DNA of 64,000 nucleotides from Sphingobium scionense (GTDB lineage Bacteria > Pseudomonadota > Alphaproteobacteria > Sphingomonadales > Sphingomonadaceae), in NCBI RefSeq assembly GCF_014197035.1, contig NZ_JACIEU010000011.1, forward strand, positions 140,603-204,602. The letters run 5' to 3'. A program made the position numbers and the translations under genes. The notes beneath the pieces were generated by a model. That model had not been told where the DNA came from. It saw only the letters and a list, made by a program, of their open reading frames with translations, and did not search any database. Below are positions 1 through 7,738 of the stretch, piece after piece (position 1 is the first letter of the stretch; each line of letters starts with the position of its first letter).

Positions 1-11
1 GTAAACCAGCC

Positions 12-905
12 TCAGCAACCATGGTGGCGGGTCAGGAAATCGAGCAGCGCCTCCACCCGTGCCGGCCGCAGGCGCGAGGGCGGCGTCACCAGATGCAGGC
101 CGAAGGGCGGCGGCCGCCAGTCGAGCAATATCTCCTCCAGCTCACCCGAACGGATCGCGTCGCCGACGATGAAATCGGGCAGGCGGGCGATGCCGACGCC
201 AAGGCGCAGCGCGGGCATCATCGCCTCACCACTGTTGACGGTAATGCGCGGGCGGACCTGCACCGTCACATTCTGCTGCCCCGGCCCGGTGAAGCGCCAG
301 ACATCGGGCGCGGTGACGTTGGAATAGCAGAGGCAGTCGTGGTTGCCGAGGTCGGACGGATGGGTCGGGTGCCCCCGTTCGGCCAGATAGGCAGGCGAGG
401 CGACGACATGCATATGGACATCGGCCAGCCGGCGCGCGCGCAAGGAGCTGTCGGGCATGTCGGCGATGCGGATGGTGGCGTCGAGGCCGAGTTCGACGAT
501 GTCGATCTTTGCGTCGGACAAATGCAGGTCGACATCGACCAGCGGATTTTCCTTGGTGAACTGCGCGATCATCGGCGCGATCCGCAGCAGGCCGAAATTC
601 ATCGGTGCGCCCAGACGCACCGTGCCGGAGAGTTCGGCAGTCTCGTCGCGCGCGGCCTCCTCCGCCGCCTGTCCTTCGGCCAGGATACGCTGAGCGTGGT
701 CCGCCAGGCGCCGGCCGCTCTCGGTCAGCGCCAGGCGGCGGCTGGTGCGGCTGAACAGGCTGGTGTCGAGATGCTGTTCGAGCCGGGTCACCGCCTTGGA
801 CACGGTGGCCTTGGAGACGCTGAGCGCCTTGGCCGCGTCGGTAAAGCTGCGATGTTCGACCACGGCGGCGAACATCGCCCAGGCCTCGAAATCGGGTAGG
901 CGCAT
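12..905 (-). CDS. LysR-family transcriptional regulator
   Basis: A 297-residue LysR-type regulator. An N-terminal winged helix-turn-helix occupies about residues 5-65; the stretch SFTDAAKALSVSKATVSKAV is the typical helix-turn-helix. A substrate-binding domain of the periplasmic-binding fold fills about residues 90-290. Length is normal for the family. It is divergent from the pirin gene starting at 1015, the usual arrangement for a LysR protein controlling its neighbour, so pirin and wrbA are the likely targets. The intergenic region carries a 16-bp perfect palindrome that could be part of the operator. The inducer cannot be read from sequence; a quinone or other electrophile is a guess from the neighbours. 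Confidence 0.93.
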   Translation of the reverse strand: MRLPDFEAWAMFAAVVEHRSFTDAAKALSVSKATVSKAVTRLEQHLDTSLFSRTSRRLALTESGRRLADHAQRILAEGQAAEEAARDETAELSGTVRLGAPMNFGLLRIAPMIAQFTKENPLVDVDLHLSDAKIDIVELGLDATIRIADMPDSSLRARRLADVHMHVVASPAYLAERGHPTHPSDLGNHDCLCYSNVTAPDVWRFTGPGQQNVTVQVRPRITVNSGEAMMPALRLGVGIARLPDFIVGDAIRSGELEEILLDWRPPPFGLHLVTPPSRLRPARVEALLDFLTRHHGC

Positions 906-974
906 AAGGAAACAATCCGTTTCAACACTGCTTATTCAAGAAACGAACCTGATCGCTAGATTGTCGGAAAGCAA

Positions 975-990
975 GCCGGAAGCTTCCGGC
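975..990. promoter_or_regulatory. 16-bp perfect palindrome between lysR and pirin, candidate operator
   Basis: GCCGGAAGCTTCCGGC reads the same on both strands. It lies 25 bases before the pirin start codon and about 70 bases before the LysR start. LysR proteins usually bind partially symmetric T-N11-A sites, which this is not exactly, so it could also serve another regulator or form a small hairpin in the pirin leader. The symmetry is seen directly; the operator role is inferred from position. Confidence 0.4.
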
Positions 991-1014
991 ATTCGCATTC
1001 GAAAGGCAGACCCC

Positions 1015-1734
1015 ATGAGCACGACAACCGCGAGCCGCATCGAGCGCCGCCCGTTCGCGTCGCTCGGCCATGCCGACCATGGCTGGCTGAACGCACGGCA
1101 TCATTTTTCCTTCGCCAATTATTATGATCCCGCCCGCATGGGCTGGGGCGCGATCCGGGTATGGAACGACGACGAGATCGGTCCGCGCGCGGGCTTTCCG
1201 CCGCACCCCCACAGCGACATGGAGATCATCACCTATGTCCGCACCGGCGCGATCACCCACCAGGACAGCCTGGGCAACAAGGGCCGCACCGAAGCGGGTG
1301 ACGTCCAGGTCATGTCGGCCGGCACCGGTATCCGGCACGCCGAATATAATCTGGAGGACGAGACCACCACCCTGTTCCAGATCTGGGTCATTCCCCGGTC
1401 GGTCGGCGGGTCGCCCAGCTGGGGCGCCAAGCCTTTCCCCAACGGCGATCGCGCCGGCAAGCTGGTCGTGCTGGCCAGCGGCCATGACGAGGACAAGGAA
1501 GCGCTGCGCATCCGGGCCGACGCCCGGCTGCTGGGCGGCACGATCAAGGCGGGTGAAAGCGTGATCTATGAAAGCGCAGAAGGCCGCCACCTCTATCTGG
1601 TCCCGGCGACGGGCCGGATCGAGATTGATGGCCAGGTCTTCGAGGCACGGGACGGCGCGGCCATCATCGGCGGCGCGCCCATCACCATCACTGCGGTCGA
1701 GGACAGCGAAATCGTCCTGGTCGACAGCGAATAG
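1015..1734 (+). CDS. pirin family protein (bicupin)
   Basis: A 239-residue pirin-like bicupin. The four metal ligands of pirins are recognisable: His64 and His66 in PPHPHSDMEI, then His108 and Glu110 in GIRHAE, with spacing like that of known pirins. Several bacterial pirins show quercetin 2,3-dioxygenase activity or modulate metabolic enzymes; substrate is not predictable here. The start at 1015 is chosen because the cupin homology begins close behind it; the open frame extends further upstream into the LysR promoter region without homology. It is followed after 131 bases by wrbA in the same direction, and both are probably controlled by the divergent LysR protein. Confidence 0.92.
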   Translation: MSTTTASRIERRPFASLGHADHGWLNARHHFSFANYYDPARMGWGAIRVWNDDEIGPRAGFPPHPHSDMEIITYVRTGAITHQDSLGNKGRTEAGDVQVMSAGTGIRHAEYNLEDETTTLFQIWVIPRSVGGSPSWGAKPFPNGDRAGKLVVLASGHDEDKEALRIRADARLLGGTIKAGESVIYESAEGRHLYLVPATGRIEIDGQVFEARDGAAIIGGAPITITAVEDSEIVLVDSE

Positions 1735-1749
1735 ACATGACGCTTACAC

Positions 1750-1824
1750 GCCGGTCCGTCACCCCCCTCCCCCAGACGGACCGGCCCCGGTCGCCCGCAT
1801 GCTCCCTCCCTTGTGCGGGCGACC
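1750..1824 (+). repeat. two tandem 11-bp-stem hairpins with C-rich loops
   Basis: Between pirin and wrbA lie two adjacent perfect inverted repeats. The first pairs GCCGGTCCGTC (1750-1760) with GACGGACCGGC (1775-1785) around a 14-base loop of C and T with few other bases. The second pairs GGTCGCCCGCA (1789-1799) with TGCGGGCGACC (1814-1824) around a loop containing CTCCCTCCC. No T-run follows, so they do not look like an intrinsic terminator. They may protect or attenuate the pirin-wrbA transcript, or belong to a small RNA; CU-rich loops able to pair with ribosome-binding sites are known from alphaproteobacterial small RNAs. The pairing is seen; the function is inferred. Confidence 0.65.
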
Positions 1825-1865
1825 ACCCCCTTCAATCTTTCAGTTTCAGATGAGGAGACATGACA

Positions 1866-2465
1866 ATGGCTAAGGTTCTGGTTCTCTATTATTCGTCCTA
1901 CGGGCATATCGAAACGATGGCCAAGGCCATGGCCGAAGGCGCTTCCGCCGCCGGCGCGCAGGTCGACATCAAGCGCGTGCCCGAAACCGCGCCGCTGGAA
2001 GTCGCCCAGAATGCGCATTTCAAGCTGGACCAGGACGCACCCGTCGCAACCGTCGCCGAATTGGCGGATTATGACGCGATCATCGTCGGCACCGGCACCC
2101 GCTTTGGCCGCATGTCGAGCCAGATGGCCGCGTTCCTGGATCAGGCCGGCGGACTGTGGGCGCGCGGTGCGCTCAATGGCAAGGTCGGCGGTGCCTTCAC
2201 CTCGACCGCGTCGCAGCATGGCGGCCAGGAAGTCACCCTCTTCTCGATCATCACCAACCTGCTGCATTTCGGCATGACGATCGTCGGGCTGGATTATGGC
2301 TTTGCCGGCCAGATGGGCGTCGACAAGGTACGCGGCGGTTCGCCCTATGGCGCGACCACCCTGGCCGATGGCGACGGCAGCCGCCAGCCGAGCGAGGAAG
2401 AGCTGGACGGCGCCCGCTATCAGGGCCGCCGGATCGCCGAAACCGCGATCAAGCTGCACGGGTAA
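1866..2465 (+). CDS. wrbA: NAD(P)H:quinone oxidoreductase, WrbA type
   Basis: A 199-residue flavodoxin-like protein matching WrbA, an FMN-dependent NAD(P)H:quinone oxidoreductase that makes two-electron reductions of quinones and so avoids semiquinone radicals. The N-terminal VLYYSSYGH is the FMN phosphate-binding loop, and [17 protein letters not shown] and [11 protein letters not shown] are conserved WrbA stretches. Two ATG codons compete: 1860 sits only two bases behind the GGAG motif, while 1866 has an 8-base gap, so 1866 is preferred; it also gives the length expected for WrbA. It is paired with pirin and ends in a good intrinsic terminator. Confidence 0.95.
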   Translation: MAKVLVLYYSSYGHIETMAKAMAEGASAAGAQVDIKRVPETAPLEVAQNAHFKLDQDAPVATVAELADYDAIIVGTGTRFGRMSSQMAAFLDQAGGLWARGALNGKVGGAFTSTASQHGGQEVTLFSIITNLLHFGMTIVGLDYGFAGQMGVDKVRGGSPYGATTLADGDGSRQPSEEELDGARYQGRRIAETAIKLHG

Positions 2466-2538
2466 TCGCCGCGCGCGCCGTCTGGGGAACGCAGCCTGGC
2501 TGCGTTCTTCGGTCGCATGGGTGCGCCATCAGGTTGTA

Positions 2539-2577
2539 GGGAGCTGGCACGCCGGGACTGCGCGCCAGCTCCTTTTT
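2539..2577 (+). terminator. intrinsic terminator after wrbA
   Basis: A 13-bp stem with one mismatch (GGAGCTGGCACGC against GCGCGCCAGCTCC) around a short loop is followed by a T-run (TTTTTATTT). The T-run lies on the right, so it terminates rightward transcription, about 75 bases after the wrbA stop codon. Confidence 0.85.
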
Positions 2578-2584
2578 ATTTGAA

Positions 2585-2791
2585 TTATCCCAGCGTCTTG
2601 GGCGTGACCCAGACTTCGACCGGGGTGATGAACTTGCCCGGTGCGGGTTTGCCGACGACGACGCGGTCGGCGGTGACCAGTTCGCCATTTTCAAGGTTCA
2701 GCGACACCCAGGGCTTGGGCATGCGCTCGAACTTCATTTTCTGGATGGGCTGGCCGGTGGCCGTGTTCATGATGGTGGCAATGATAGACAT
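2585..2791 (-). CDS. small hypothetical protein (68 aa)
   Basis: A 68-residue protein that I do not recognise. It has no signal peptide, membrane segment or cysteine pair. It is rich in valine, proline and lysine, with a likely beta-strand pattern in the second half (VTADRVVVGKPAPGKFITPV). It is alone on this strand between the wrbA terminator and the ECF41 promoter, so no operon partner helps. It could be a genuine small orphan; the open frame is short enough that chance cannot be excluded, though its codon use matches the neighbours. Confidence 0.5.
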   Translation of the reverse strand: MSIIATIMNTATGQPIQKMKFERMPKPWVSLNLENGELVTADRVVVGKPAPGKFITPVEVWVTPKTLG

Positions 2792-2879
2792 AGGCGGCGG
2801 CTAGCGGGTGCCCCCTGCCCCTGTCCAGAGCCGGAATCGGCAAAATATTTTCGGTCCTCGCGAAAAAAGTCGCCGCCCA

Positions 2880-2906
2880 TGTCACATCGGGCGCGGCCGT
2901 CTCGTC
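2880..2906 (+). promoter_or_regulatory. ECF41-type promoter (TGTCACA-N16-CGTC)
   Basis: TGTCACA at 2880-2886 is followed after exactly 16 bases by CGTC at 2903-2906. This matches the known ECF41 sigma-factor target promoter (TGTCACA in the -35, CGTC in the -10). It lies 33 bases upstream of the first gene of an operon that itself encodes an ECF41 sigma factor, which implies autoregulation. Motif and spacing are seen directly; the assignment relies on published ECF41 promoters. Confidence 0.82.
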
Positions 2907-2938
2907 ATGTCAGCAATAGCAAGCAAAGGAGCTGTATC

Positions 2939-3394
2939 ATGACCGACAAGATCAATCCCTATGCCGCCGCGCCGCAGTTGATGAAGAGCTGGACCGCGCT
3001 CTCCACCGCGATCGCCGACAGCCTGGAGCCGAGCCTGATCGAACTGGTGAAGATCCGTTCGTCGCAGATCAACGGCTGCGCCAACTGCATCAACATGCAC
3101 AGCTATGAAGCGCGCGAGAAGGGCGAGACCGAACAGCGCATCTACCTGCTGTCCGCCTGGCGCGAGGCGCCCTGCTACACCGACCGCGAGCGCGCCGCGC
3201 TGGGCTGGACCGAGGCGCTGACCGAAATCGCCAAGGGCCATGCCCATGAGGCCGCCAAGGAGGCGCTCAACTGGGAATTTACCGAGGAGGAGCAGGTCAA
3301 GCTGACCCTGATGATCAACATCATCAATGGCTGGAACCGCATCGCCGTCGGCTTCAACCTCTGGTATGACATGCCGATGAAGGCAGCGGCCTGA
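2939..3394 (+). CDS. carboxymuconolactone decarboxylase / AhpD-like protein
   Basis: A 151-residue AhpD-like protein of the carboxymuconolactone decarboxylase family. The redox motif is intact: Cys47 and Cys50 in GCANCINMH, with His54 four residues on, as in alkylhydroperoxidase AhpD. Such proteins reduce peroxides or act as disulfide oxidoreductases. The start at 2939 has the purine-rich AAAGGAG upstream and directly follows the ECF41 promoter. Its stop overlaps the start of the sigma-factor gene by one base. ECF41 sigma factors are commonly encoded beside carboxymuconolactone decarboxylases, oxidoreductases or epimerases, so this is the expected partner and the probable target. Confidence 0.93.
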   Translation: MTDKINPYAAAPQLMKSWTALSTAIADSLEPSLIELVKIRSSQINGCANCINMHSYEAREKGETEQRIYLLSAWREAPCYTDRERAALGWTEALTEIAKGHAHEAAKEALNWEFTEEEQVKLTLMINIINGWNRIAVGFNLWYDMPMKAAA

Positions 3395-4254
3395 TGGCGC
3401 GGGGGACGCAGATGGACGCGGCGGCGCGCTTCGACCCGCTGCGTCCCCGCCTGATCCGGGTCGCCTATCGCATGCTCGGATCGGTCGCCGATGCCGAGGA
3501 TGTGGTCCAGGACGCCTTCCTCCGCTGGATGGGCTCCGACCGCAGCGATGTGCGCGAACCGGAAGCCTTTCTGCGCCGCATCGTGACCCGGCTCTGCCTG
3601 GACCAGATGAAGTCGGCGCGGGCGCAACGCGAAACCTATGTCGGCCCCTGGCTGCCCGAACCGGTGGTCGAGGAAGAAGATGAGGAAGAGGACGTCACCC
3701 TGCCGCTGATGCTGGCATTGGAGCGGCTGTCGCCGCTGGAGCGGGCCGCCTTCCTGCTGCACGATGTGTTCGGCCTCGCCTTTGACGAGGTGGCGAGGAC
3801 CATCCAGCGCGATGCCGCCGCCTGTCGCCAACTCGCCGCCCGCGCGCGCGACCATGTGCGCGACGCCCGCCCCCGCTTCCAGGTCGAGAAACAGCGCGGG
3901 CTGGAAATTGCCGGCGCCTTCTTCGCCGCCTCGCGCAGCGGCGACATGAGTGCGCTGGGCGCGCTGCTGGCACAGGATGTCAGCTTCCACAGCGATGGCG
4001 GCGGCAAGCGCCCGGCCGCGATCCGCCCGGCGATCGGCCATGGCCAGGTGATGCAGGTCCACAAGGCGCTGGCGGTGCTGTTCGGCAAATATGGGTCGAC
4101 CCTGCTGCGCACCTGCATGGTCAACGGCCTGCCCGGCTTCGTCACGCGCGAGGCCGATGGCGAGTTGCAGACCACCGCGCTGGACATAAAGGACGGCCAG
4201 GTGACCGCCATCTACATCATGCGCAACCCGGACAAGCTGCGCCATCTCCATTGA
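3394..4254 (+). CDS. ECF41-family RNA polymerase sigma factor with SnoaL-like C-terminal domain
   Basis: A 286-residue extracytoplasmic-function sigma factor. Sigma region 2 spans about residues 12-80 (YRMLGSVADAEDVVQDAFLRW) and region 4 about 103-155. An NTF2/SnoaL-like domain follows from about 168. All three ECF41 signatures are visible: WLPEP at 86-90 in the linker, DGGGK at 201-205, and NPDKL at 278-282. In this group the C-terminal extension takes the place of a separate anti-sigma factor and tunes activity. The start codon overlaps the upstream stop (TGATG), so translation is coupled. An in-frame ATG at residue 7 is an alternative start. The signal sensed is unknown. Confidence 0.95.
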   Translation: MARGTQMDAAARFDPLRPRLIRVAYRMLGSVADAEDVVQDAFLRWMGSDRSDVREPEAFLRRIVTRLCLDQMKSARAQRETYVGPWLPEPVVEEEDEEEDVTLPLMLALERLSPLERAAFLLHDVFGLAFDEVARTIQRDAAACRQLAARARDHVRDARPRFQVEKQRGLEIAGAFFAASRSGDMSALGALLAQDVSFHSDGGGKRPAAIRPAIGHGQVMQVHKALAVLFGKYGSTLLRTCMVNGLPGFVTREADGELQTTALDIKDGQVTAIYIMRNPDKLRHLH

Positions 4255-4343
4255 TTGCTTAACCGCCGGATAAGCCCGTTCCTTGGGAAAATCGCAGCCC
4301 TTGCGGCGCCATGGCCGGATCGGGGACCGGGAGCGAAACAGAG

Positions 4344-4898
4344 ATGGTTGGTGCGATCGGCGGCTCGGGCAATGGCTGGGGCCAGTTCAAGAAGGCGATG
4401 GAAGAGCTGGCCCAAAAGGCGCGGCAGGCGAACCAGAATGGCGGCAGCACGACAGCGAAAGTGACAGAGGCAAGCACGCCTGCGGCCACCACGCCGGTTG
4501 CGGCCAGCGAGCCGGTCGCCAGCGTCCAGCCGGCGGTCGAAACGACACCTACTGCCGCAGCGACCGCGCCGGCGCCGGTGATCGCGAGCGAAACAGCCGT
4601 CGTCGCCAGCGACAGCGTTTCCCTGTCACCTTCGCTGTCGCCCCTGACCTATAGCGCGCCCACGCCAGCGCCGCGATCGCAGGCCGTCGCCGTGCCGGAA
4701 ACCACGCTGGACACGCAATTATCCGACGCGGGCTATTATGCGTCGCCAGCGGCATCGGCCGTCGCCGACCCGGTCGCCCCCGCCCAGCAGGAGAACGCCG
4801 CCGCGCTGAACCAGGCGCAGGTCATCGCCCAGGCCGCCTATGCCCTGGTCGCCCGCGCCGGCGAGGATCATCGCCTGTCGCTGATCCAGAAGGGGTGA
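4344..4898 (+). CDS. hypothetical Ala/Thr/Pro-rich protein
   Basis: A 184-residue protein that I do not recognise. A short N-terminal part (about residues 1-35) contains a likely amphipathic helix (GQFKKAMEELAQKARQ). A long low-complexity stretch rich in Ala, Thr, Pro, Val and Ser follows to about residue 140, and then a predicted helix (ENAAALNQAQVIAQAAYALVA). No signal peptide or membrane segment is seen. The start at 4344 is preferred because GGGAG lies 10 bases upstream; an ATG at 4311 lacks a ribosome-binding site. The biased middle could be a flexible linker. It stands alone, about 90 bases after the ECF41 gene. Confidence 0.6.
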   Translation: MVGAIGGSGNGWGQFKKAMEELAQKARQANQNGGSTTAKVTEASTPAATTPVAASEPVASVQPAVETTPTAAATAPAPVIASETAVVASDSVSLSPSLSPLTYSAPTPAPRSQAVAVPETTLDTQLSDAGYYASPAASAVADPVAPAQQENAAALNQAQVIAQAAYALVARAGEDHRLSLIQKG

Positions 4899-4904
4899 AG
4901 CGGG

Positions 4905-4925
4905 ATGCCGGGTCAGGCCCGGCAT
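4905..4925. repeat. short REP-like palindrome
   Basis: ATGCCGGG-TCAGG-CCCGGCAT is a perfect 8-bp inverted repeat directly after the hypothetical gene, followed by GACGG. Very similar GTCATGCCGGG/CCCGGCATGAC palindromes are scattered between genes in many alphaproteobacteria. No T-run follows, so termination is doubtful. A second small hairpin (CGACCA-TTTT-TGGTCG, 4950-4965) lies just downstream. Confidence 0.5.
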
Positions 4926-5041
4926 GACGGATTGGGGAATGGCAGGAAGCGACCATTTTTGGTCGTTGAGGCTAGCCGTAGTGTTTGCCACCTGCGGACA
5001 TTAGAGGCTCAGAAACGAAGTAATGTTATGGGCGCAAATAT

Positions 5042-5494
5042 ATGCATGAACTACGCACTTTTCTGATCGTTGCTGCGCGGCATTTGAACGCTCCTCTAAG
5101 AAGCGCTCTTGCTGTTGAACCGATCGGAGAGATCAACCCATACATACGACGTTCGGCAGCCACCTTTACCACCTTCGACTGTTTGGCTTTTGGGGCTGTA
5201 TATTTGTATGGCGAACTACCCCTTGAGACTGAGCTATTCGAGGAGTGGATTGGCGATTTCGCTTGGGGAACAGGCGGTCCGATGCGTTACGATGAACTCG
5301 CGCACATTTTGATCCCCCGCTATTTCGAGCAAGAGACATTTTGCGTTTCCGAAGGCGAGGGCCCAAATAACAAAGTTGAAACGCGGAATGAGTGGAAGCA
5401 TGAGCAGGACATTGCTGGACTGTCTGAGCTTCTCAAACAGGCATCGATCGATCACAGCCTGACGGAATGGGCGCTAGAGATAAAGCGCTTTTAA
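5042..5494 (+). CDS. hypothetical protein, low-GC orphan
   Basis: A 150-residue acidic, aromatic-rich protein that I do not recognise. No signal peptide or transmembrane segment is evident; hydrophobic pieces such as FDCLAFGAVYLYG suggest a compact globular fold. Base composition is visibly more AT-rich than the flanking genes and codon use is different, which points to recent acquisition. It sits alone with no operon partner and only a weak ribosome-binding site before the ATG at 5042. Small acidic orphans of this kind can be immunity proteins or cargo genes, but nothing in the sequence shows that here. Confidence 0.6.
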   Translation: MHELRTFLIVAARHLNAPLRSALAVEPIGEINPYIRRSAATFTTFDCLAFGAVYLYGELPLETELFEEWIGDFAWGTGGPMRYDELAHILIPRYFEQETFCVSEGEGPNNKVETRNEWKHEQDIAGLSELLKQASIDHSLTEWALEIKRF

Positions 5495-5559
5495 CAGCTA
5501 ATCGAACTCGAAACCGCCAGTCCCCCTTCCCCCCTTACCTAGCAGCGATGGGGCTCCGC

Positions 5560-6528
5560 CTAGAGCATCCAGCGGCTGAGGCGCGGGGACAAGCGGATGA
5601 GGTGCCACAGGGCGAAGGGTGCCAGCAGCGCGAGAACCAGCAGCCAGGGCCTGGCCAGATAGGGCGTGCCATAATGGATGAGCGCGACGTGCAGATACAT
5701 GATGACCAGTGACGCCCGGCCAAGCGCGGCGAGCGGGGCGGCGACTGGCGCGAGCCGCGCCGAGAGGCGGAAGAGCAGCAGCGACGTCGCGATGCCCGAT
5801 GCGATCGAGAGCAAGGGCCAGCCATAGTCGGCCGCCTTCATGTTGAGCGTCGGCAGCCAGCCGGCAAGGCCCGCCAGCGCCAGCAGGCCGAGGGGCGCTA
5901 TCCAGCGGTTGCGCCAGTGCAGCCGGGGCCAGAGCGCGCCGACCCAGAGCAGGATCATCGCCATCGGCACGCTCAGGAGGCCGAGCGGCGAGGCCTGTGT
6001 TGCACGGCCGATGCCATAGGCGAGCAGCAGCATCGGGATCAGCAGCAACGCCCATCGCCGGTCTCGCGGATCGGGCCAGCGGTTGAGGGCGAAGTTGAAC
6101 AGGATGCGCGCCATCATCAGGCAGGGCACGAACCAGAAGATGGTATAGGGGCCGCGCAGCCAATAGCCGCCGAGCAGGATCGGCAGCAGATCGCGCGGCC
6201 ATTGGTGGAAGATCGGCAGATTGCCCTTGGCCGGTTCGATGACCTGATCGGCCAGGATCAGCAGCGCCAGGAAGATCGCATAGGGGCGCATCTGGCTGAC
6301 CAGTTGCCGCCGGGTGAAGGGGCCGACCGGATGCGGCCGCGAGAGCATGCCCGAGAGCAGGAAGAAGAGCGGCATATGGAAGCTGTACATGCCGTCACGC
6401 AGGGCGCCGCGGGTCCAGACATGGCCGACCACCACGGCGATGATGCCGATGCCGCGTGCGACATCGACCCAGTCGAGCCGCTGCGGCGCATGTTGATAGG
6501 CAAGGCCCCTATTCTCCATCGGCTCCAC
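5560..6528 (-). CDS. acyltransferase 3 family membrane protein
   Basis: A 322-residue integral membrane protein of the acyltransferase-3 (OafA/NolL-like) family. The N-terminal pattern RLDWVDVARGIGIIAVVVGHVW is characteristic, with the conserved His in the first helix, followed by PLFFLLSGML. About ten hydrophobic segments follow. These enzymes transfer acetyl or other acyl groups to sugars of surface polysaccharides from the cytoplasmic side. An ATG three codons downstream is an alternative start. The gene is monocistronic; its substrate is probably a cell-surface glycan, perhaps one made by the glycosylation genes nearby, but that is inference. Confidence 0.88.
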   Translation of the reverse strand: MEPMENRGLAYQHAPQRLDWVDVARGIGIIAVVVGHVWTRGALRDGMYSFHMPLFFLLSGMLSRPHPVGPFTRRQLVSQMRPYAIFLALLILADQVIEPAKGNLPIFHQWPRDLLPILLGGYWLRGPYTIFWFVPCLMMARILFNFALNRWPDPRDRRWALLLIPMLLLAYGIGRATQASPLGLLSVPMAMILLWVGALWPRLHWRNRWIAPLGLLALAGLAGWLPTLNMKAADYGWPLLSIASGIATSLLLFRLSARLAPVAAPLAALGRASLVIMYLHVALIHYGTPYLARPWLLVLALLAPFALWHLIRLSPRLSRWML

Positions 6529-6605
6529 GCCCTATAGGATGGCGCGTGGGCGTCAATCGCCCAGCCAGATTACCCGGATGCCAGATTTCCCGATCGGATT
6601 GATAT

Positions 6606-7286
6606 TTGACCCTGCTTAGCGACAAAGTGCTGTTCATCGATGGCGAGGCCATCATCCTCGACAAGCCCGCCGGCCTGCCGGTCGACGCGCCGCGCGACGG
6701 ATCGATCAGCCTGGAGAACCATCTCGCCTCGCTGACCTTCGGCTTTCAGCGCTGGCCGCTGGCGGTCCATCGGCTGGACCGCGATACCAGCGGCTGCCTG
6801 CTGCTGGCGCGCAACCCCAAGGCGCACAAGCGCTTTGCCGCCGCGTTCGAGGCCGGCACGGTCGAGAAGCGCTATGTCGCGGTGCTGGAGGGTGTGCCCG
6901 AGGCGGACGAAGGCACGATCGAATTGTCGCTCAAGAAGGTGAGCACCCAGGCACAGGGCTGGCGCATGATCGCGGCCAAGGCCGGCAAGCCGGCCGTCAC
7001 CCACTGGCGCAAGCTGGCGGTGAAGGACGGCCGCGCGCTGATCGCCTTCACCCCCGAAACCGGCCGCACCCACCAGATCCGCGTCCATGCCCAGCATGGG
7101 CTGGGCTTCGGCATCGTCGGCGACCCGGTCTATGGCGACGGACAGGGCGCGATGCTGCTGCACAGCCGGTTCCTGAGCGTGCCGCGCGGCGACAACAAGG
7201 CCCCCGCACAGGCGACCGCGCCGCTGCCGCAGAGCTTCGTCGATGCAGGCTTCGGCCCGGAGATATTGGAGGAAGCCGGGCTGTAA
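6606..7286 (+). CDS. RluA-family RNA pseudouridine synthase
   Basis: A 226-residue pseudouridine synthase. The catalytic motif HRLDRDTSG contains the invariant Asp58, and the later FTPETGRTHQIRVHAQH is the second conserved block of the RluA family. There is no S4 domain, so it is the short form; the RNA position modified (23S rRNA or tRNA) cannot be stated. No ATG is available near the beginning of the homology; a TTG at 6606 is taken as start, with moderate certainty. The stop is 16 bases before arfB, so the two probably form an operon concerned with translation. Confidence 0.88.
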   Translation: MTLLSDKVLFIDGEAIILDKPAGLPVDAPRDGSISLENHLASLTFGFQRWPLAVHRLDRDTSGCLLLARNPKAHKRFAAAFEAGTVEKRYVAVLEGVPEADEGTIELSLKKVSTQAQGWRMIAAKAGKPAVTHWRKLAVKDGRALIAFTPETGRTHQIRVHAQHGLGFGIVGDPVYGDGQGAMLLHSRFLSVPRGDNKAPAQATAPLPQSFVDAGFGPEILEEAGL

Positions 7287-7302
7287 GCCCCGGCCCTTCG
7301 CC

Positions 7303-7728
7303 ATGGTCGCCATCCCCGTCACCCGCTCCATCGCGATCGACAGCGACGAGATTGTCGAGAGCTTCGCGCGCGCGTCGGGGCCGGGCGGCCAGCATGTGAA
7401 CACCACCGACAGCGCGGTGATGCTGCGCTTCGACGTCGCCGCCTCGCCGGGGCTGCCCGAGGCGGTGAAGCTGCGGCTGGCGGACCTGGCCGGATCGCGC
7501 ATGACCCGCGAGGGCGTGCTGATCCTGCGCAGCGAAGGCGCGCGATCGCAGTTGCTCAACCGGCAGGAGGTGCGCGAGCGGCTGTTCGCGCTGATCCGCG
7601 AGGCGACGATCGTGCCCAAGAAGCGGCGCCCGACCAAGCCGACCAAGGCATCGCAGAAGCGCCGCGTCGATGGCAAGACCAAGCGCGCAGTGGTGAAGCA
7701 GGGGCGCGGCCGCGTCAGGATGGACTGA
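7303..7728 (+). CDS. arfB: alternative ribosome-rescue factor ArfB (YaeJ)
   Basis: A 141-residue peptidyl-tRNA hydrolase of the ArfB/ICT1 type, which rescues ribosomes stalled on mRNAs lacking a stop codon. The GGQ motif (SGPGGQHVNTTDSAV, near residue 26) is intact. A release-factor domain is followed by the basic C-terminal tail rich in Lys and Arg (PKKRRPTKPTKASQKRR) that inserts into the empty mRNA channel. Length matches E. coli YaeJ. It follows the pseudouridine synthase after 16 bases and probably shares its transcript. Confidence 0.95.
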   Translation: MVAIPVTRSIAIDSDEIVESFARASGPGGQHVNTTDSAVMLRFDVAASPGLPEAVKLRLADLAGSRMTREGVLILRSEGARSQLLNRQEVRERLFALIREATIVPKKRRPTKPTKASQKRRVDGKTKRAVVKQGRGRVRMD

Positions 7729-7738
7729 AGGGGGTATT

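Noticed and set aside
745..1014. 90-codon upstream extension of the pirin frame
   Set aside because: It runs antisense through the first codons of the LysR gene and the promoter region and lacks homology; the start at 1015 gives the normal pirin length.
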